DNA from: Pseudomonas frederiksbergensis
GTDB lineage: Bacteria > Pseudomonadota > Gammaproteobacteria > Pseudomonadales > Pseudomonadaceae
DNA length: 64,000 bases
Assembly (NCBI RefSeq): GCF_000802155.2
Contig: NZ_JQGJ02000015.1
Location: 56,266-120,265 of the forward strand
Direction: 5' to 3'
Numbering within the stretch: position 1 is the first letter of the stretch; every line of letters begins with the position of its first letter. Below the pieces are notes generated by a model, which had not been told where the DNA came from, made no database searches, and saw only the letters and a program-made list of their open reading frames with translations. Shown in pieces: positions 33,509-42,227 of the stretch. Made by a program: the position numbers and the translations under genes.

Positions 33509-35556
33509 GCTGCCGCGTCCTCGCTCAGGCCGCTATGGCGCAAGAGTGCGTCAATCGACGGCTCGCGGCCACGGAAGTCGACGAACAGCACCATCGGCTC
33601 CTGGGAACCGCCACGGGCCAGGATCGCCTCACGGAAGGCGCGACCGGTGTCGGCGTTGAGCACACCGTCCTCTTCAAACTTGGAGAACGCATCGGCCGAC
33701 AGCACTTCCGCCCACTTGTAGCTGTAGTAACCCGCTGCGTAGCCGCCGGCAAAGATGTGGGCAAAGCTGTTCGGGAAGCGGTTGTAGGCCGGCGGACGCA
33801 TCACCGACACCTCGTCGCGCACGCCTTCGAGCACTTGCAAAACGCTGCGACCGTCGCCGTGGGTGGCGTGCAGCTCGAAGTCGAACAGCGAGAACTCCAA
33901 CTGGCGGACCATCATCAGGCCGGACTGGAAATTCTTCGCCGCGAGCATTTTTTCCAGCAGGTCCTGGGGCAGCGGCTCGCCGGTTTCGTAGTGACCGGAA
34001 ATCAGCGCCAGGCCTTCAGGCTCCCAGCACCAGTTCTCCATGAACTGGCTCGGCAGCTCGACGGCATCCCAAGCCACGCCGTTGATGCCCGACACGCCGG
34101 CATGCTCGACACGGGTCAACAGGTGATGCAGGCCATGGCCGAACTCATGGAACAGCGTGGTGACTTCATCGTGCGTCAGCAGCGCGGGTTTGCCGCTGTC
34201 GGCCGGAGTGAAGTTGCACACCAGGTTGGCGACCGGGCTTTGCAGTGCGCCTTCGAGGGTGCGACGACGATCCCGGGCGCCGTCCATCCACGCGCCGCCA
34301 CGCTTGTTGGCGCGGGCGTAGAGGTCGAAGAAGAAGCGGCCGACGTGCTGGCCGTTTTCCTTGATCTCGAACAGGCGCACGTCCGGGTGCCAGCTGTCGA
34401 AGCCTTTCAGCTCTGCAATCTCGATACCGTACAGGCGCTGCACAATAGTGAAGAGGCCGCTCAGCACCTTGTCGATCGGGAAGTACGCACGCAGCGCTTC
34501 CTGGGCGACGCTGTAACGCTGCTGGCGGAGTTTTTCGCCGTAGAAGCCGCTGTCCCAGCTTTGCAGGTCGGGGCAGCCCTGTTCGGCGGCGTAGGCCTTG
34601 AGTTGTTCCAGGTCCTGGGCGGCGAACGGTTTGCTGCGCTTGGCCAGGTCACGCAGGAAGCTGAGCACCTGGTCGCTGGATTCGGCCATCTTGGTCGCCA
34701 GGCTCAACTCGGCGAAATTGGCGAAGCCCAGCAGGTGGGCCAGCTCCTGGCGCAGGTCGAGGATCTGCTCCATTACCGGGCCATTGTCGTTCTGGCCGGC
34801 GTTCGGGCCCTGGTCCGAGGCGCGGGTGCAATAGGCCGCGTAGACCTCTTCGCGCAGGGCGCGGTCTTCGGCGTAGGTCATCACCGCGTAGTAGCTGGGG
34901 AATTCCAGATTGATCAGCCAGCCGTCCAATTCCTTGGCCTGGGCCGCAGCGGCCATTTGCGCCTTGGCCGAATCGGTCAGCCCGGCGAGGGCGGCTTCAT
35001 CGGTGACGTGCTTGGTCCAGGCCTGGGTCGCGTCGAGCAATTGGTTGGAAAAGCGGCTGCCTAATTCGGACAACTTGCTTTGCACTTCGGCGTAGCGCTT
35101 CTGCTGCTCGGGCGGCAGGTCGATGCCCGACAGGCGGAAATCGCGCAGGGAATGTTCCAGGATGGTTTTTTGCGCCACGTCGAAACCGGCCGCCTCGGGG
35201 CTGTTCGCCAGGGCTTCGAACGCCTGGAACAACTCACGGTTCTGGCCCAGTTCGGTGGAGTAGGCACTCAGCGCCGGCAGGCACGCCTCATAGGCTTCGC
35301 GCAGTTCCGGGCTGTTGCGCACGGCGTTCAAGTGGCTGACCGGGCTCCAGGCCGCACCGAGGCGATCGTTGAGCTCGTCCATCGCCAGCACCAGGCCGGC
35401 CCAGGTAGGCTGCTTGACTTGAGTCTTGAGGATTTCGGCGATGGCGGCACGGTTGTCAGCCAGGATCTGCTCGATGGCCGGTTGCACGTGCTCGGCACGG
35501 ATCGCCGAGAATGGCGGCAGGTCGTAGGGCTGCAAAAGAGGGTTGTTCACGCTCAC
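33505..35556 (-). CDS. prlC: Oligopeptidase A
   Basis: 683 residues from the GTG at 35556, which gives the usual start V(M)SVNNPLLQPYDLPPF and has GAAGG about eight bases upstream. An ATG at 35583 is in frame but has a poor site. The M3 peptidase zinc motif is HEFGHGLHH. The enzyme degrades signal peptides and oligopeptides in the cytoplasm. It is the first gene of the minus-strand prlC-yheV-M3 paralogue set. Confidence 0.94.
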   Translation of the reverse strand: MSVNNPLLQPYDLPPFSAIRAEHVQPAIEQILADNRAAIAEILKTQVKQPTWAGLVLAMDELNDRLGAAWSPVSHLNAVRNSPELREAYEACLPALSAYSTELGQNRELFQAFEALANSPEAAGFDVAQKTILEHSLRDFRLSGIDLPPEQQKRYAEVQSKLSELGSRFSNQLLDATQAWTKHVTDEAALAGLTDSAKAQMAAAAQAKELDGWLINLEFPSYYAVMTYAEDRALREEVYAAYCTRASDQGPNAGQNDNGPVMEQILDLRQELAHLLGFANFAELSLATKMAESSDQVLSFLRDLAKRSKPFAAQDLEQLKAYAAEQGCPDLQSWDSGFYGEKLRQQRYSVAQEALRAYFPIDKVLSGLFTIVQRLYGIEIAELKGFDSWHPDVRLFEIKENGQHVGRFFFDLYARANKRGGAWMDGARDRRRTLEGALQSPVANLVCNFTPADSGKPALLTHDEVTTLFHEFGHGLHHLLTRVEHAGVSGINGVAWDAVELPSQFMENWCWEPEGLALISGHYETGEPLPQDLLEKMLAAKNFQSGLMMVRQLEFSLFDFELHATHGDGRSVLQVLEGVRDEVSVMRPPAYNRFPNSFAHIFAGGYAAGYYSYKWAEVLSADAFSKFEEDGVLNADTGRAFREAILARGGSQEPMVLFVDFRGREPSIDALLRHSGLSEDAAA

Positions 35557-35655
35557 GGTTGACACCTTCGCTGGAAGAAACATGGGCCCATCTTAATTAC
35601 AATCGACCTTCACCGCAGCTAGCAGCGCCTATCAGCCGATAAGAGAGAACCTATC

Positions 35656-36201
35656 GTGACCCTTCGCACGTACCAGAACCACAGCCCGAAGCTTGCCCGT
35701 GGGGCTTTTGTCGACAGCACCGCGGTGGTGATCGGCGACGTCGAAATCGGCGAAGACAGCTCCGTCTGGCCGCTGACGGTCATTCGCGGCGACATGCACC
35801 GCATCCGCATCGGCGCGCGCACCAGCATCCAGGACGGCTGCGTGCTGCACATCAACCACGCCGGCCCGTTCAACCCCGACGGCTTCGCGCTGCTGATTGG
35901 CGATGACGTGACCGTCGCCCACAAAGTCATGCTCCATGGCTGCTCGGTGGGCAGCCGGATCCTGATCGGCATGGGCAGCATCGTCATGGACGGCGCGGTG
36001 GTCGAAGACGACGTCATCATCGGCGCCGGCAGCCTCGTACCGCCGGGCAAGCGCCTGGAGAGCGGCTTTTTGTACGTGGGCAGCCCGGTGAAACAGGTCC
36101 GCCCGCTGACCGACAAGGAACGGGCGTTTTTCACCTACAGCGCGGCGAACTACGTGAAACTCAAGGATTTGCACTTGGCCGAAGGCTACGACCAACTCTG
36201 A
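35656..36201 (+). CDS. Gamma-class carbonic anhydrase family protein
   Basis: 181 residues from a GTG start. Left-handed beta-helix hexapeptide repeats run from residue 20 to 140 (VVIGDVEIGEDSSVWPLTVIRGD). The three metal-ligand histidines are in VLHINHAG, TVAHKVMLHG and nearby. It is homologous to YrdA/PaaY-type proteins, which often lack CO2 hydratase activity. Cytoplasmic. Divergent from prlC. Confidence 0.9.
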   Translation: MTLRTYQNHSPKLARGAFVDSTAVVIGDVEIGEDSSVWPLTVIRGDMHRIRIGARTSIQDGCVLHINHAGPFNPDGFALLIGDDVTVAHKVMLHGCSVGSRILIGMGSIVMDGAVVEDDVIIGAGSLVPPGKRLESGFLYVGSPVKQVRPLTDKERAFFTYSAANYVKLKDLHLAEGYDQL

Positions 36202-36264
36202 ATCCCCTCGCCACAGTTTCATTCATGCCTGTTGAGTGAACTGCACGATCACCTAGGACCCACC

Positions 36265-36909
36265 ATGCACTACCAAACCGTACTCTTCGACCTCGACGGC
36301 ACCCTCACCGACCCACGGGAAGGCATCACCCGTTCGATCCAGTTCGCCCTGGGCAAACTGGGCATCGACGAACCCGACCTCACCCGCCTCGAACACTTCA
36401 TCGGCCCGCCGCTGTTGCAGGCCTTCATGCAGTTCTATGACTTCGACGAAGCGAAAGCCTGGGAAGCGGTGAACTTCTATCGCGAACGCTTCAAAGTCAC
36501 CGGCCTCTACGAAAACCGCGTATTTGACGGCGTCATGCCCCTGCTGGAAACCCTCGGCAGCCAAGGCCGGCAGCTCTACATCGCCACCTCCAAACCCTGG
36601 GTTTTCGCCCGGGAAATCGCCCGCCACTTCGACTTCGCCCGGCACTTCAAAGTGATCTACGGCAGCGAACTGGACGGCACCCGCACCAACAAAGTCGAAC
36701 TCATCGCCCACCTCCTGGCCGAAGAAAGCCTCGACCCGGCCAACACCCTGATGATCGGCGACCGCAAACACGACCTGATCGGCGCCCGCGACAACGGCCT
36801 CGACGCCGCAGCGGTGGGGTATGGGTTTGGCAGTTTCGAAGAACTGAACGCAGAAAACCCGGTGCACCACTTCCAGACACTGGATGAGTTGCACCGGGCT
36901 TTCCTGTGA
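36265..36909 (+). CDS. HAD-family hydrolase, phosphoglycolate-phosphatase-like
   Basis: 214 residues from the ATG at 36265 (AGGA eight bases upstream); an in-frame ATG 33 bases earlier has no site. Motif I LFDLDGTLTDP, motif II IATSKP, motif III lysine in TNKVELI, motif IV MIGDRKHDLIGA. The cap domain is inserted after motif I. It belongs to the Gph/PgpC-like branch; the substrate is probably a small phosphate monoester. Confidence 0.9.
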   Translation: MHYQTVLFDLDGTLTDPREGITRSIQFALGKLGIDEPDLTRLEHFIGPPLLQAFMQFYDFDEAKAWEAVNFYRERFKVTGLYENRVFDGVMPLLETLGSQGRQLYIATSKPWVFAREIARHFDFARHFKVIYGSELDGTRTNKVELIAHLLAEESLDPANTLMIGDRKHDLIGARDNGLDAAAVGYGFGSFEELNAENPVHHFQTLDELHRAFL

Positions 36910-36936
36910 AGCTCAAAAACTAAAGACAAGCGAAAC

Positions 36937-36995
36937 GTGGCGAGGGGATTTATCCCCGTTGGGCTGCGCGACGTTTCGCTAAATGCCCTCGCCAC
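36937..36995. repeat. REP-like inverted repeat
   Basis: GTGGCGAGGGGATTTATCCC at the left end and CCCTCGCCAC at the right end form an inverted pair. It lies just downstream of the HAD gene and between it and the convergent DUF6124 gene. Confidence 0.75.
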
Positions 36996-37015
36996 AGAAG
37001 CTTGCGGTGCGGCGG

Positions 37016-37378
37016 CTAGCGGGGATCGACGTTATCCAACACGCGATTCGCCAACAACGAACTCAGCTCGATCAGTTGCTGAATGCCCAGTAGGACTTGG
37101 CGGTTGGAGCCTTCCATATCAAAAGCCAATTCATTGACCATCGCATCGGCCGAAGCCAGGGTTTCGCTGAGGTTTGCCAGCAGGCATTCATTGTCGAGGC
37201 CTTTTACGACGGTGAATAACTGCCCGGGTTGGATGGTTTCTTCAGGTCTTGTGGATTTGGGCTTTAGATAAAAGTCCAATGCGCGGGTGGCGGCTTCTTC
37301 GAGTTGCTTGGCATTTAAGCCGTCCAGATAAGGAGAGTTGGGATCTGCTTCTGGAGGGTTTGGCGTTATTTTGAACAT
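37016..37378 (-). CDS. DUF6124/DUF3077-like small protein, copy 2
   Basis: 120 residues, the same length as copy 1 at 5770-6132, and about two-thirds identical by eye. It is nearly identical in the block LFTVVKGLDNECLLANLSETLASADAM and in QQLIELSSLLANRVLDNV; the N-terminal third differs. Differences are concentrated in the probable disordered part, suggesting selection on the C-terminal domain. It has the same kind of leader upstream (37411-37690). Function unknown. Confidence 0.82.
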   Translation of the reverse strand: MFKITPNPPEADPNSPYLDGLNAKQLEEAATRALDFYLKPKSTRPEETIQPGQLFTVVKGLDNECLLANLSETLASADAMVNELAFDMEGSNRQVLLGIQQLIELSSLLANRVLDNVDPR

Positions 37379-37410
37379 GGGTACGTCCTAAAGTTAGGCT
37401 GCAACCATCT

Positions 37411-37690
37411 CGCTACTAAACGAAAGGGTGGCGGCTGTGCGCAGGTTAGTAGACCGGTGACATACCCAAACCGGCGCGCCCGGAGGCGCCAAGCGCACAG
37501 CCACCATCAAATGCAGGCGATGCCTGACTGATGAAGCTTGTGCAACCTGTATGTCATCTGGGCTACTAAACCCGACCACTGATGGGCAGTGGTAGGGAAA
37601 CGATAGAGCCCAGAGGCAAGGCGCACAAGCCGGCGGATTCTGGCGTAGTTGTAGGCAAAGGCGCAAGGAAACGTAGCCCGGTACAGACGT
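37411..37690 (-). ncRNA. Candidate structured leader RNA of the DUF6124 gene, copy 2
   Basis: The matching elements to copy 1 are all present: hairpin CCACTG-CCCAT-CAGTGG (37576-37592), the TTTAGTAG loop (37563-37570), a short hairpin CAGGC/GCCTG near 37513-37526 in place of the AAACAGGG hairpin, the bulged stem 37427-37442 with 37493-37505, the CTACTAA (37446-37452) and the proximal TTAGTAG (37413-37419). In the bulged stem an A-U pair of copy 1 is a G-C pair here, with both sides changed. A bidirectional terminator lies at 37716, just beyond its 5' end. Confidence 0.65.
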
Positions 37691-37715
37691 GGCGGACAGA
37701 AATTAAACAAAGCCG

Positions 37716-37752
37716 AAAAGCCAGGCTCAATGAGCGGGTGAGCTTGGCTTTT
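37716..37752. terminator. Bidirectional terminator
   Basis: AAAAGCCAGGCTCA, 9-base loop, TGAGCTTGGCTTTT: 14-bp stem with one mismatch, and A/T runs at both ends. It insulates the DUF6124 leader from the island genes. Confidence 0.82.
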
Positions 37753-38024
37753 CTTATGAACATGATGCCTTAGCGCAGAGCTGTGCCTAGGGCGTTTGCG
37801 CTTAAGTTTTTAGCAGGGTTGTGCAGTGCCGCTATGCCGTTCATGGCGCTGTGCATGGCTCCAATTGTCGTCAGGTCTGCTTTCGGCCATTAGCCGACGT
37901 TCAGTGCGGCCTACTTCCGATAGATTCGAGCATCAGCGCATATCCTCTGCTCTGTTTCGAATGGAATTTGTCACATGGAGGCGTGCTATACAGCAAGCAT
38001 CACCAAGAACGGAGAATCAACGAA
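37753..38024. other. Gene-poor stretch before the 38025 gene
   Basis: No intact gene. It carries a partial decayed repeat around 37872-37905 (TCTGCTTTCGGCCATTAGCC), a motif that recurs at 38695 and 42640, and presumably the promoter of the 38025 gene. Confidence 0.5.
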
Positions 38025-38627
38025 ATGAAACCGCCAGCATTCACAGTCAATGCTTTGGGCGTAATGGTGGCCATTTCCGAACTTGGGGTGTCGGTTATCG
38101 CTCAGCAGAAAATTGGAACATTCGCAGTCGCATTCGGACTTTTCGAGGCCCACCTAGAGCCAGCGGTTTGGACACTAAAACGTGAAAGCGTGAAGGGGGT
38201 TAGGCCTTCCACTGATGGGCCAACTGCTTCTCAGTTAGTCACGATTGTAGGAAATGGCAGGGAGGATTTGAGCCCCGGTGCGAACGAAGTTCTGGCACGC
38301 GCTGCCGAAGCAGCTCACAAGTTGATGCACTATCGCCACTCTCTGCTCCACGGCTACTTAGTGCCTCTCGGGGAAACAGCATTTTTTATGCGGAATCCTC
38401 GGTGGAACGGTGAGGAGAGGAAGCGACCGTTCGGTGATGCTTCAATCGAGGATTACATTCTTGATATGGCAGCAGACGTCGCATGGGTACTGGTACGGAT
38501 CATCGCCGTACTGCGAAAGATAAACGACGATGCAGAGACAGAGACGAAGCTCGAGTCCTTTGCTTCAGAACTCACTAGGATCAAACCATACCTAGGAGAG
38601 GTTGCACGGACTTATCGCACTACCTGA
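38025..38627 (+). CDS. Hypothetical island protein
   Basis: 200 residues from the ATG at 38025 (GGAG ten bases upstream); the longer upstream frame is not supported. Soluble, mostly helical, no signal peptide. Segments such as NEVLARAAEAAHKLMHYRHSLLHGYLVPLG and MAADVAWVLVRIIAVLRKI recall helical bundle proteins. The middle RHxLLHG is reminiscent of small RNase-like motifs in DUF4145/HEPN-like proteins, but I cannot assign it. It opens the island after the DUF6124 pair. Confidence 0.6.
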   Translation: MKPPAFTVNALGVMVAISELGVSVIAQQKIGTFAVAFGLFEAHLEPAVWTLKRESVKGVRPSTDGPTASQLVTIVGNGREDLSPGANEVLARAAEAAHKLMHYRHSLLHGYLVPLGETAFFMRNPRWNGEERKRPFGDASIEDYILDMAADVAWVLVRIIAVLRKINDDAETETKLESFASELTRIKPYLGEVARTYRTT

Positions 38628-39110
38628 GCGCTATAGTTCTACGGTGTCGTATGAAAAAGCGACACTTTCGTAGACTCCTTCGATTGACCGATTTTGGCCG
38701 GTTGCAGCCCTTCACGAGAGACAGCAATCGGCCAGAAGCAGATATTTGCGATTTCTTTCATGGGCCCCAGCATCGTCATCGTGGCCAGCGACCATGCCGA
38801 ACTGCATCGTCTCTGGTTCTTTCAACACAAAATTCAATTCCACCACGTTGGCGAGGCTTCCGCTGTATTTAACGGATAAAGGCACGCGGCCAGCTTAAGT
38901 TTTGTCAGTTCCATATCCGGCACTTCCGCATATCGCCTCGCTGGTATAGGTGTCGCAATGGGCGCGACGGCTCGGAGTAGGTGGTGTACTGAAAACTTCT
39001 AAACCACTGATTTTATTTGACAATATCCTTGCAGAAAATAAGGTGTTGCAGTCCATGCTGGCAAATGGCAATTTCTCATTCGGATCCGGCCATCTTCGAA
39101 TGGAAACGAC
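38628..39110. other. Non-coding stretch with a decayed inverted repeat
   Basis: 483 bases without a convincing gene; two short overlapping frames look incidental. It holds an imperfect inverted repeat at 38695-38734 (TGGCCGGTTGCAG with CAGCAATCGGCCA), the most complete of the three related repeat fragments in this island. From about 39000 the base composition turns AT-rich. Confidence 0.55.
38695..38734. repeat. Imperfect inverted repeat, dispersed Pseudomonas-type
   Basis: TGGCCGGTTGCAG and CAGCAATCGGCCA face each other across 14 bases. Related partial copies are at about 37872-37905 and 42640-42660. Such elements are common between genes in fluorescent pseudomonads. Confidence 0.55.
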
Positions 39111-40721
39111 ATGTCAAACACTTATAATATTTATAAAATTAAGCATCATAAGATTAAAGAACTAAAAGAAAAGCTTAAGTCCGTAGGGCTAGTTGAGCAA
39201 AAGACTCTTCAGGCTTTCAATTACTCTAATACTTTTTATTTCTCAGAAAACATTAAAGGGAACGATGTTTGGTGGTGGGAAACCTACAAAGAGTTTTTTA
39301 ACGATAATATAAAGGAGCCAAAAAATATTTTTAATTTTGGCGTTCTGCTGTGCCAAAATCTAGAGAACGAAGAGAAAATTTATGCTGTGAGCTTAGGAAA
39401 GTCCCACTTTTATCTCTCCAAATTTATTCACCTCGATTTTGGGATCGATCTTGCGATTCATGTTGCAGATGAGAGCTCAATATTGCTGAAAAAAAGCCGC
39501 TACTTCACGGGCACAAAAAGACAAGACGTGTCCTCCTATCAACATTTTCAGAAAGATAGCTATGAGGCAGGCGAATCGGTCGACCACTTAAAGCTCAAGG
39601 CAGCTAACAAGGAAATATGGGGTGAGCGCAATATAATTTTTGCCGATTCCATTCAGATGGATATGGATAAACAACCTTTGGAGTTGTCCGCAATTTTCCA
39701 GCTGATTGATGAGAGTTTCTGCGGTGAAAAGATTATACATTTACCTAAGCTTGAATCAGTCGGAGCCGAGGCAACAAGTGAGCTTGACGAGCTATTGCTC
39801 GAACACCTCAACAATGCAAGCGGTGAAGTTCTAATTGAAGAATTTCAGGTGCATGGCATAGCCATTTGCTTTAGCTTTCATGATTACGATTATGAAATCA
39901 AGGCGAAGGGAGAAAATAGTAACTATCGCAAGGCTTTGGGTAATAGCATTGATGTTCAGTCTATCTCGGACTTCTTGGGAGAACATCCCGATATTACTGA
40001 CATTAACAACGTTACTGTTCAATTCAAAAACGAAGATTCAAGACGTTTTACGCGATCCCTGAAGGAAATTCTTGACTGCCCAATCGAATACGAAGAGCAA
40101 CAATATTTCCTAAAAAATGGAGAATGGTTTCTCTTTAATCAAACGTTCATGGAGTACCTGAGGCGATCTTTAGGCAGTATTGATATCAAGCTGGAAGAGC
40201 CATTGGTTGAATCCGCATTCATTGCTTGGCAAAAAGAGAAAAGGGAAAATGCGAAACCGGACGATGACAAAGTTGACTATCGAGAGGCGTATTTTAATCA
40301 GAAAATATGCGTCGAACGAGGTTGTCTGCTTTTAGATCGGGTTCTGACAGATATTAAATCACTCGAACAAAAAAGACGTAGCTATCAAGTGGAAGTTGCC
40401 GATATCTATAAAGATGGAGAAATTATATCGGTAAAAATCTCAAAGAAGAAACCAGAGCTGATTTACAATATCGAGCAGTCCAGAGATGCCATCACGCTTA
40501 TAAAAAACAAAACAATAAAATTTGAAGAAAAACTACATAGCGCCGGGCTATGGTTTGTATTTGAAGATGATATTAAAAAAATCACCGACGTTAACTCCAT
40601 TCAATTCCTTTTGGCTGTGGAGTCTTGGCACAAATTAGTCACGAATCATGGGCTCATCCCCAGAATCTATATATCCAAACACGAAAGAGATGTTGATAAA
40701 GAAGGAAAGAAGAAAACGTAG
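39111..40721 (+). CDS. TIGR04141/DUF6119 sporadically distributed protein
   Basis: 536 residues, markedly AT-rich compared with its surroundings, so horizontally acquired. The start MSNTYNIYKIKHHKIKELKEKL and internal segments VGKS/SLGKSHFYLSKFIHLDFGIDLAI, KKSRYFTGTKRQDVSSYQHF and the WFLFNQTFMEYL region match my memory of the TIGR04141/DUF6119 family. That family is patchily distributed and often found on mobile islands. No catalytic motif is obvious. It precedes a PD-(D/E)XK-like gene by 138 bases; a defence or island-maintenance role is inferred from context only. Confidence 0.75.
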   Translation: MSNTYNIYKIKHHKIKELKEKLKSVGLVEQKTLQAFNYSNTFYFSENIKGNDVWWWETYKEFFNDNIKEPKNIFNFGVLLCQNLENEEKIYAVSLGKSHFYLSKFIHLDFGIDLAIHVADESSILLKKSRYFTGTKRQDVSSYQHFQKDSYEAGESVDHLKLKAANKEIWGERNIIFADSIQMDMDKQPLELSAIFQLIDESFCGEKIIHLPKLESVGAEATSELDELLLEHLNNASGEVLIEEFQVHGIAICFSFHDYDYEIKAKGENSNYRKALGNSIDVQSISDFLGEHPDITDINNVTVQFKNEDSRRFTRSLKEILDCPIEYEEQQYFLKNGEWFLFNQTFMEYLRRSLGSIDIKLEEPLVESAFIAWQKEKRENAKPDDDKVDYREAYFNQKICVERGCLLLDRVLTDIKSLEQKRRSYQVEVADIYKDGEIISVKISKKKPELIYNIEQSRDAITLIKNKTIKFEEKLHSAGLWFVFEDDIKKITDVNSIQFLLAVESWHKLVTNHGLIPRIYISKHERDVDKEGKKKT

Positions 40722-40859
40722 ACCTCAACAATTAATTTGAATGTATTGCAGTTGAATCAAATTCTTAGACTCTAACCGTGAAGGCGTTTTTGTTTTGCAC
40801 GGCACTTTGCTCGAGTCGTTCCACTGGCTTGGATGAGAGAAACATCGAGGAAAGAAAGC

Positions 40860-41327
40860 ATGGAAACCGATGAGGTCTATGAGATCCTAAGAGACGCGAA
40901 GGTTCTAGCTAAGCGCTATTACCATCTTACTAAAAAGCCTCTAGGTGTTACTGGAGAGGTCGCAGAGTATGAGGCTGCTCGGATCCTCGATCTCAAATTG
41001 GAGTTTGCCAGGCAAGCCGGCTATGACGCTACGGAGGTTAAGGACGGATCGACTATCAAAATTCAAATCAAAGGTCGGTATTTTTCCAATTCTCGGATGC
41101 GAGGGGGGCGGGTTGGATCGATCGATTTGAAGCAGTCCTTTGATACCGTTCTCCTAGTGCTACTTGATGCTGATTACGACGCGTTCCAAATTTTTGAGGC
41201 GGCTAGGCCTGCGGTTGTGGCGTTACTGACTAGGCCTGGATCAAAAGCTAGGAACGAGCGTGGATCGGTAGGTATTAGCCAATTCAAAGCAATCAGCACA
41301 CTACGCTGGGAGCGGACAGGAAAATAG
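40860..41327 (+). CDS. PD-(D/E)XK-like protein, DUF6998 type
   Basis: 155 residues from the ATG at 40860, with GAGG nine bases upstream; an in-frame ATG at 40833 is poorer. The core GEVAEYEAARILDL, then GYDATEVKDGSTIKIQIKGR is the pattern of a restriction-like fold. It offers a first acidic residue, a second acidic residue and a Q-x-K catalytic-type triad, followed by FDTVLLVLLD and a C-terminal SKARNERGSVGISQFK. I recall DUF6998 proteins looking like this. It probably acts on nucleic acid, but cleavage is not shown. It lies just after the TIGR04141-type gene and is likely part of the same island unit. Confidence 0.7.
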   Translation: METDEVYEILRDAKVLAKRYYHLTKKPLGVTGEVAEYEAARILDLKLEFARQAGYDATEVKDGSTIKIQIKGRYFSNSRMRGGRVGSIDLKQSFDTVLLVLLDADYDAFQIFEAARPAVVALLTRPGSKARNERGSVGISQFKAISTLRWERTGK

Positions 41328-41338
41328 GAAAACTTCTT

Positions 41339-41662
41339 ATGGCACGAAACATATCATTGGCGCTACTCGGATCTATCGCTCTTGCTTTCACTGAGCCGTC
41401 ATTGGCTGAGTCAGGCGTCGTAGTTTTCTATAAATCCGGTTGCGATTACTACATCGTCTCGACTAATCAAGGTTTTTCTCTTTTGGAATGGTACGGAGGG
41501 GATGACCCTATGGAGGGCGATACGCTTACCGGGAACATGATGGCGTACGGCATGCAGTCGCTTGTGAACCAAAGAACAGAAAATGAAACTCAGGCATGGG
41601 TAGACGATTTCTTGCTTAATCAATACACCGTGCTGCAGTCGTACCAAGAGCAATGTCGCTAG
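41339..41662 (+). CDS. Small secreted hypothetical protein
   Basis: 107 residues with a signal peptide (LALLGSIALAFTEPSLAE) and a mature part of about 85 residues. It contains two cysteines (SGCDYYIVSTN and YQEQCR) that may form a disulphide. It starts 11 bases after the PD-(D/E)XK-like gene, so it is probably cotranscribed. No family is recognised. Confidence 0.65.
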   Translation: MARNISLALLGSIALAFTEPSLAESGVVVFYKSGCDYYIVSTNQGFSLLEWYGGDDPMEGDTLTGNMMAYGMQSLVNQRTENETQAWVDDFLLNQYTVLQSYQEQCR

Positions 41663-41822
41663 GTCCAGTCATGAGGGAAAAGATTGAAAGAGTGGGGATG
41701 GTTTTTTGAAATGAATCTGTCCCATTTTTTACTTTTTCAGCCAAGTGGATGCCAAGAAGCTATGCTTTTAGGCATCCGCGCTCAGGCGCTGTTTAATTAA
41801 CTTTAGTGCATTAGGGAAGCTC

Positions 41823-42203
41823 ATGGACATCATTACGACGATAAGCACATCGATAACGTTAGCCAAACGGCTACGGGAGATCTCCAAGAATATCGACGAC
41901 GCCGAGTTCAAAAACTTGCTTGCAGACCTATCTAGTGAACTCGCCGACCTCAAACTAGAGGCCGCTGCTCTTAAGGAACGTATTGCAGCGCTACAGGAAG
42001 AGAACGCTCTGTTAAAGCAGACGTCTCCGCCTGCTGATGAAAAGCCTGTAGGAAGAAAATGGGGATGCTATCAATTCGAGGGGGATAGTGTCCTCTACTG
42101 TCCGGCATGTTGGGACTCCAAGCGTAAGAAGTCGTCAACCACTCGAGTGAGCACTCGGTTTCGCCACTGTCCTGTTTGCAACGCGCCTATTGGTGCAGGC
42201 TAA
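41823..42203 (+). CDS. Coiled-coil and zinc-ribbon protein
   Basis: 126 residues. The first 65 form a heptad-rich coiled coil (ISKNIDDAEFKNLLADLSSELADLKLEAAALKERIAALQEENALL). The C-terminal 55 contain CPAC and CPVC at spacing typical of a zinc ribbon. Related proteins occur in phages and islands in my experience. It may oligomerise and contact DNA or protein; no activity is assigned. Confidence 0.72.
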   Translation: MDIITTISTSITLAKRLREISKNIDDAEFKNLLADLSSELADLKLEAAALKERIAALQEENALLKQTSPPADEKPVGRKWGCYQFEGDSVLYCPACWDSKRKKSSTTRVSTRFRHCPVCNAPIGAG

Positions 42204-42227
42204 ATACTCATCCACGGGTTAGGCTCT

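Noticed and set aside
33535..35064. A 509-residue plus-strand frame over prlC
   Set aside because: Shadow of a high-GC gene on the opposite strand.
38651..38879. Two short overlapping plus-strand frames in the island
   Set aside because: They run through a dispersed repeat, have no ribosome binding site, and no family resemblance was seen.
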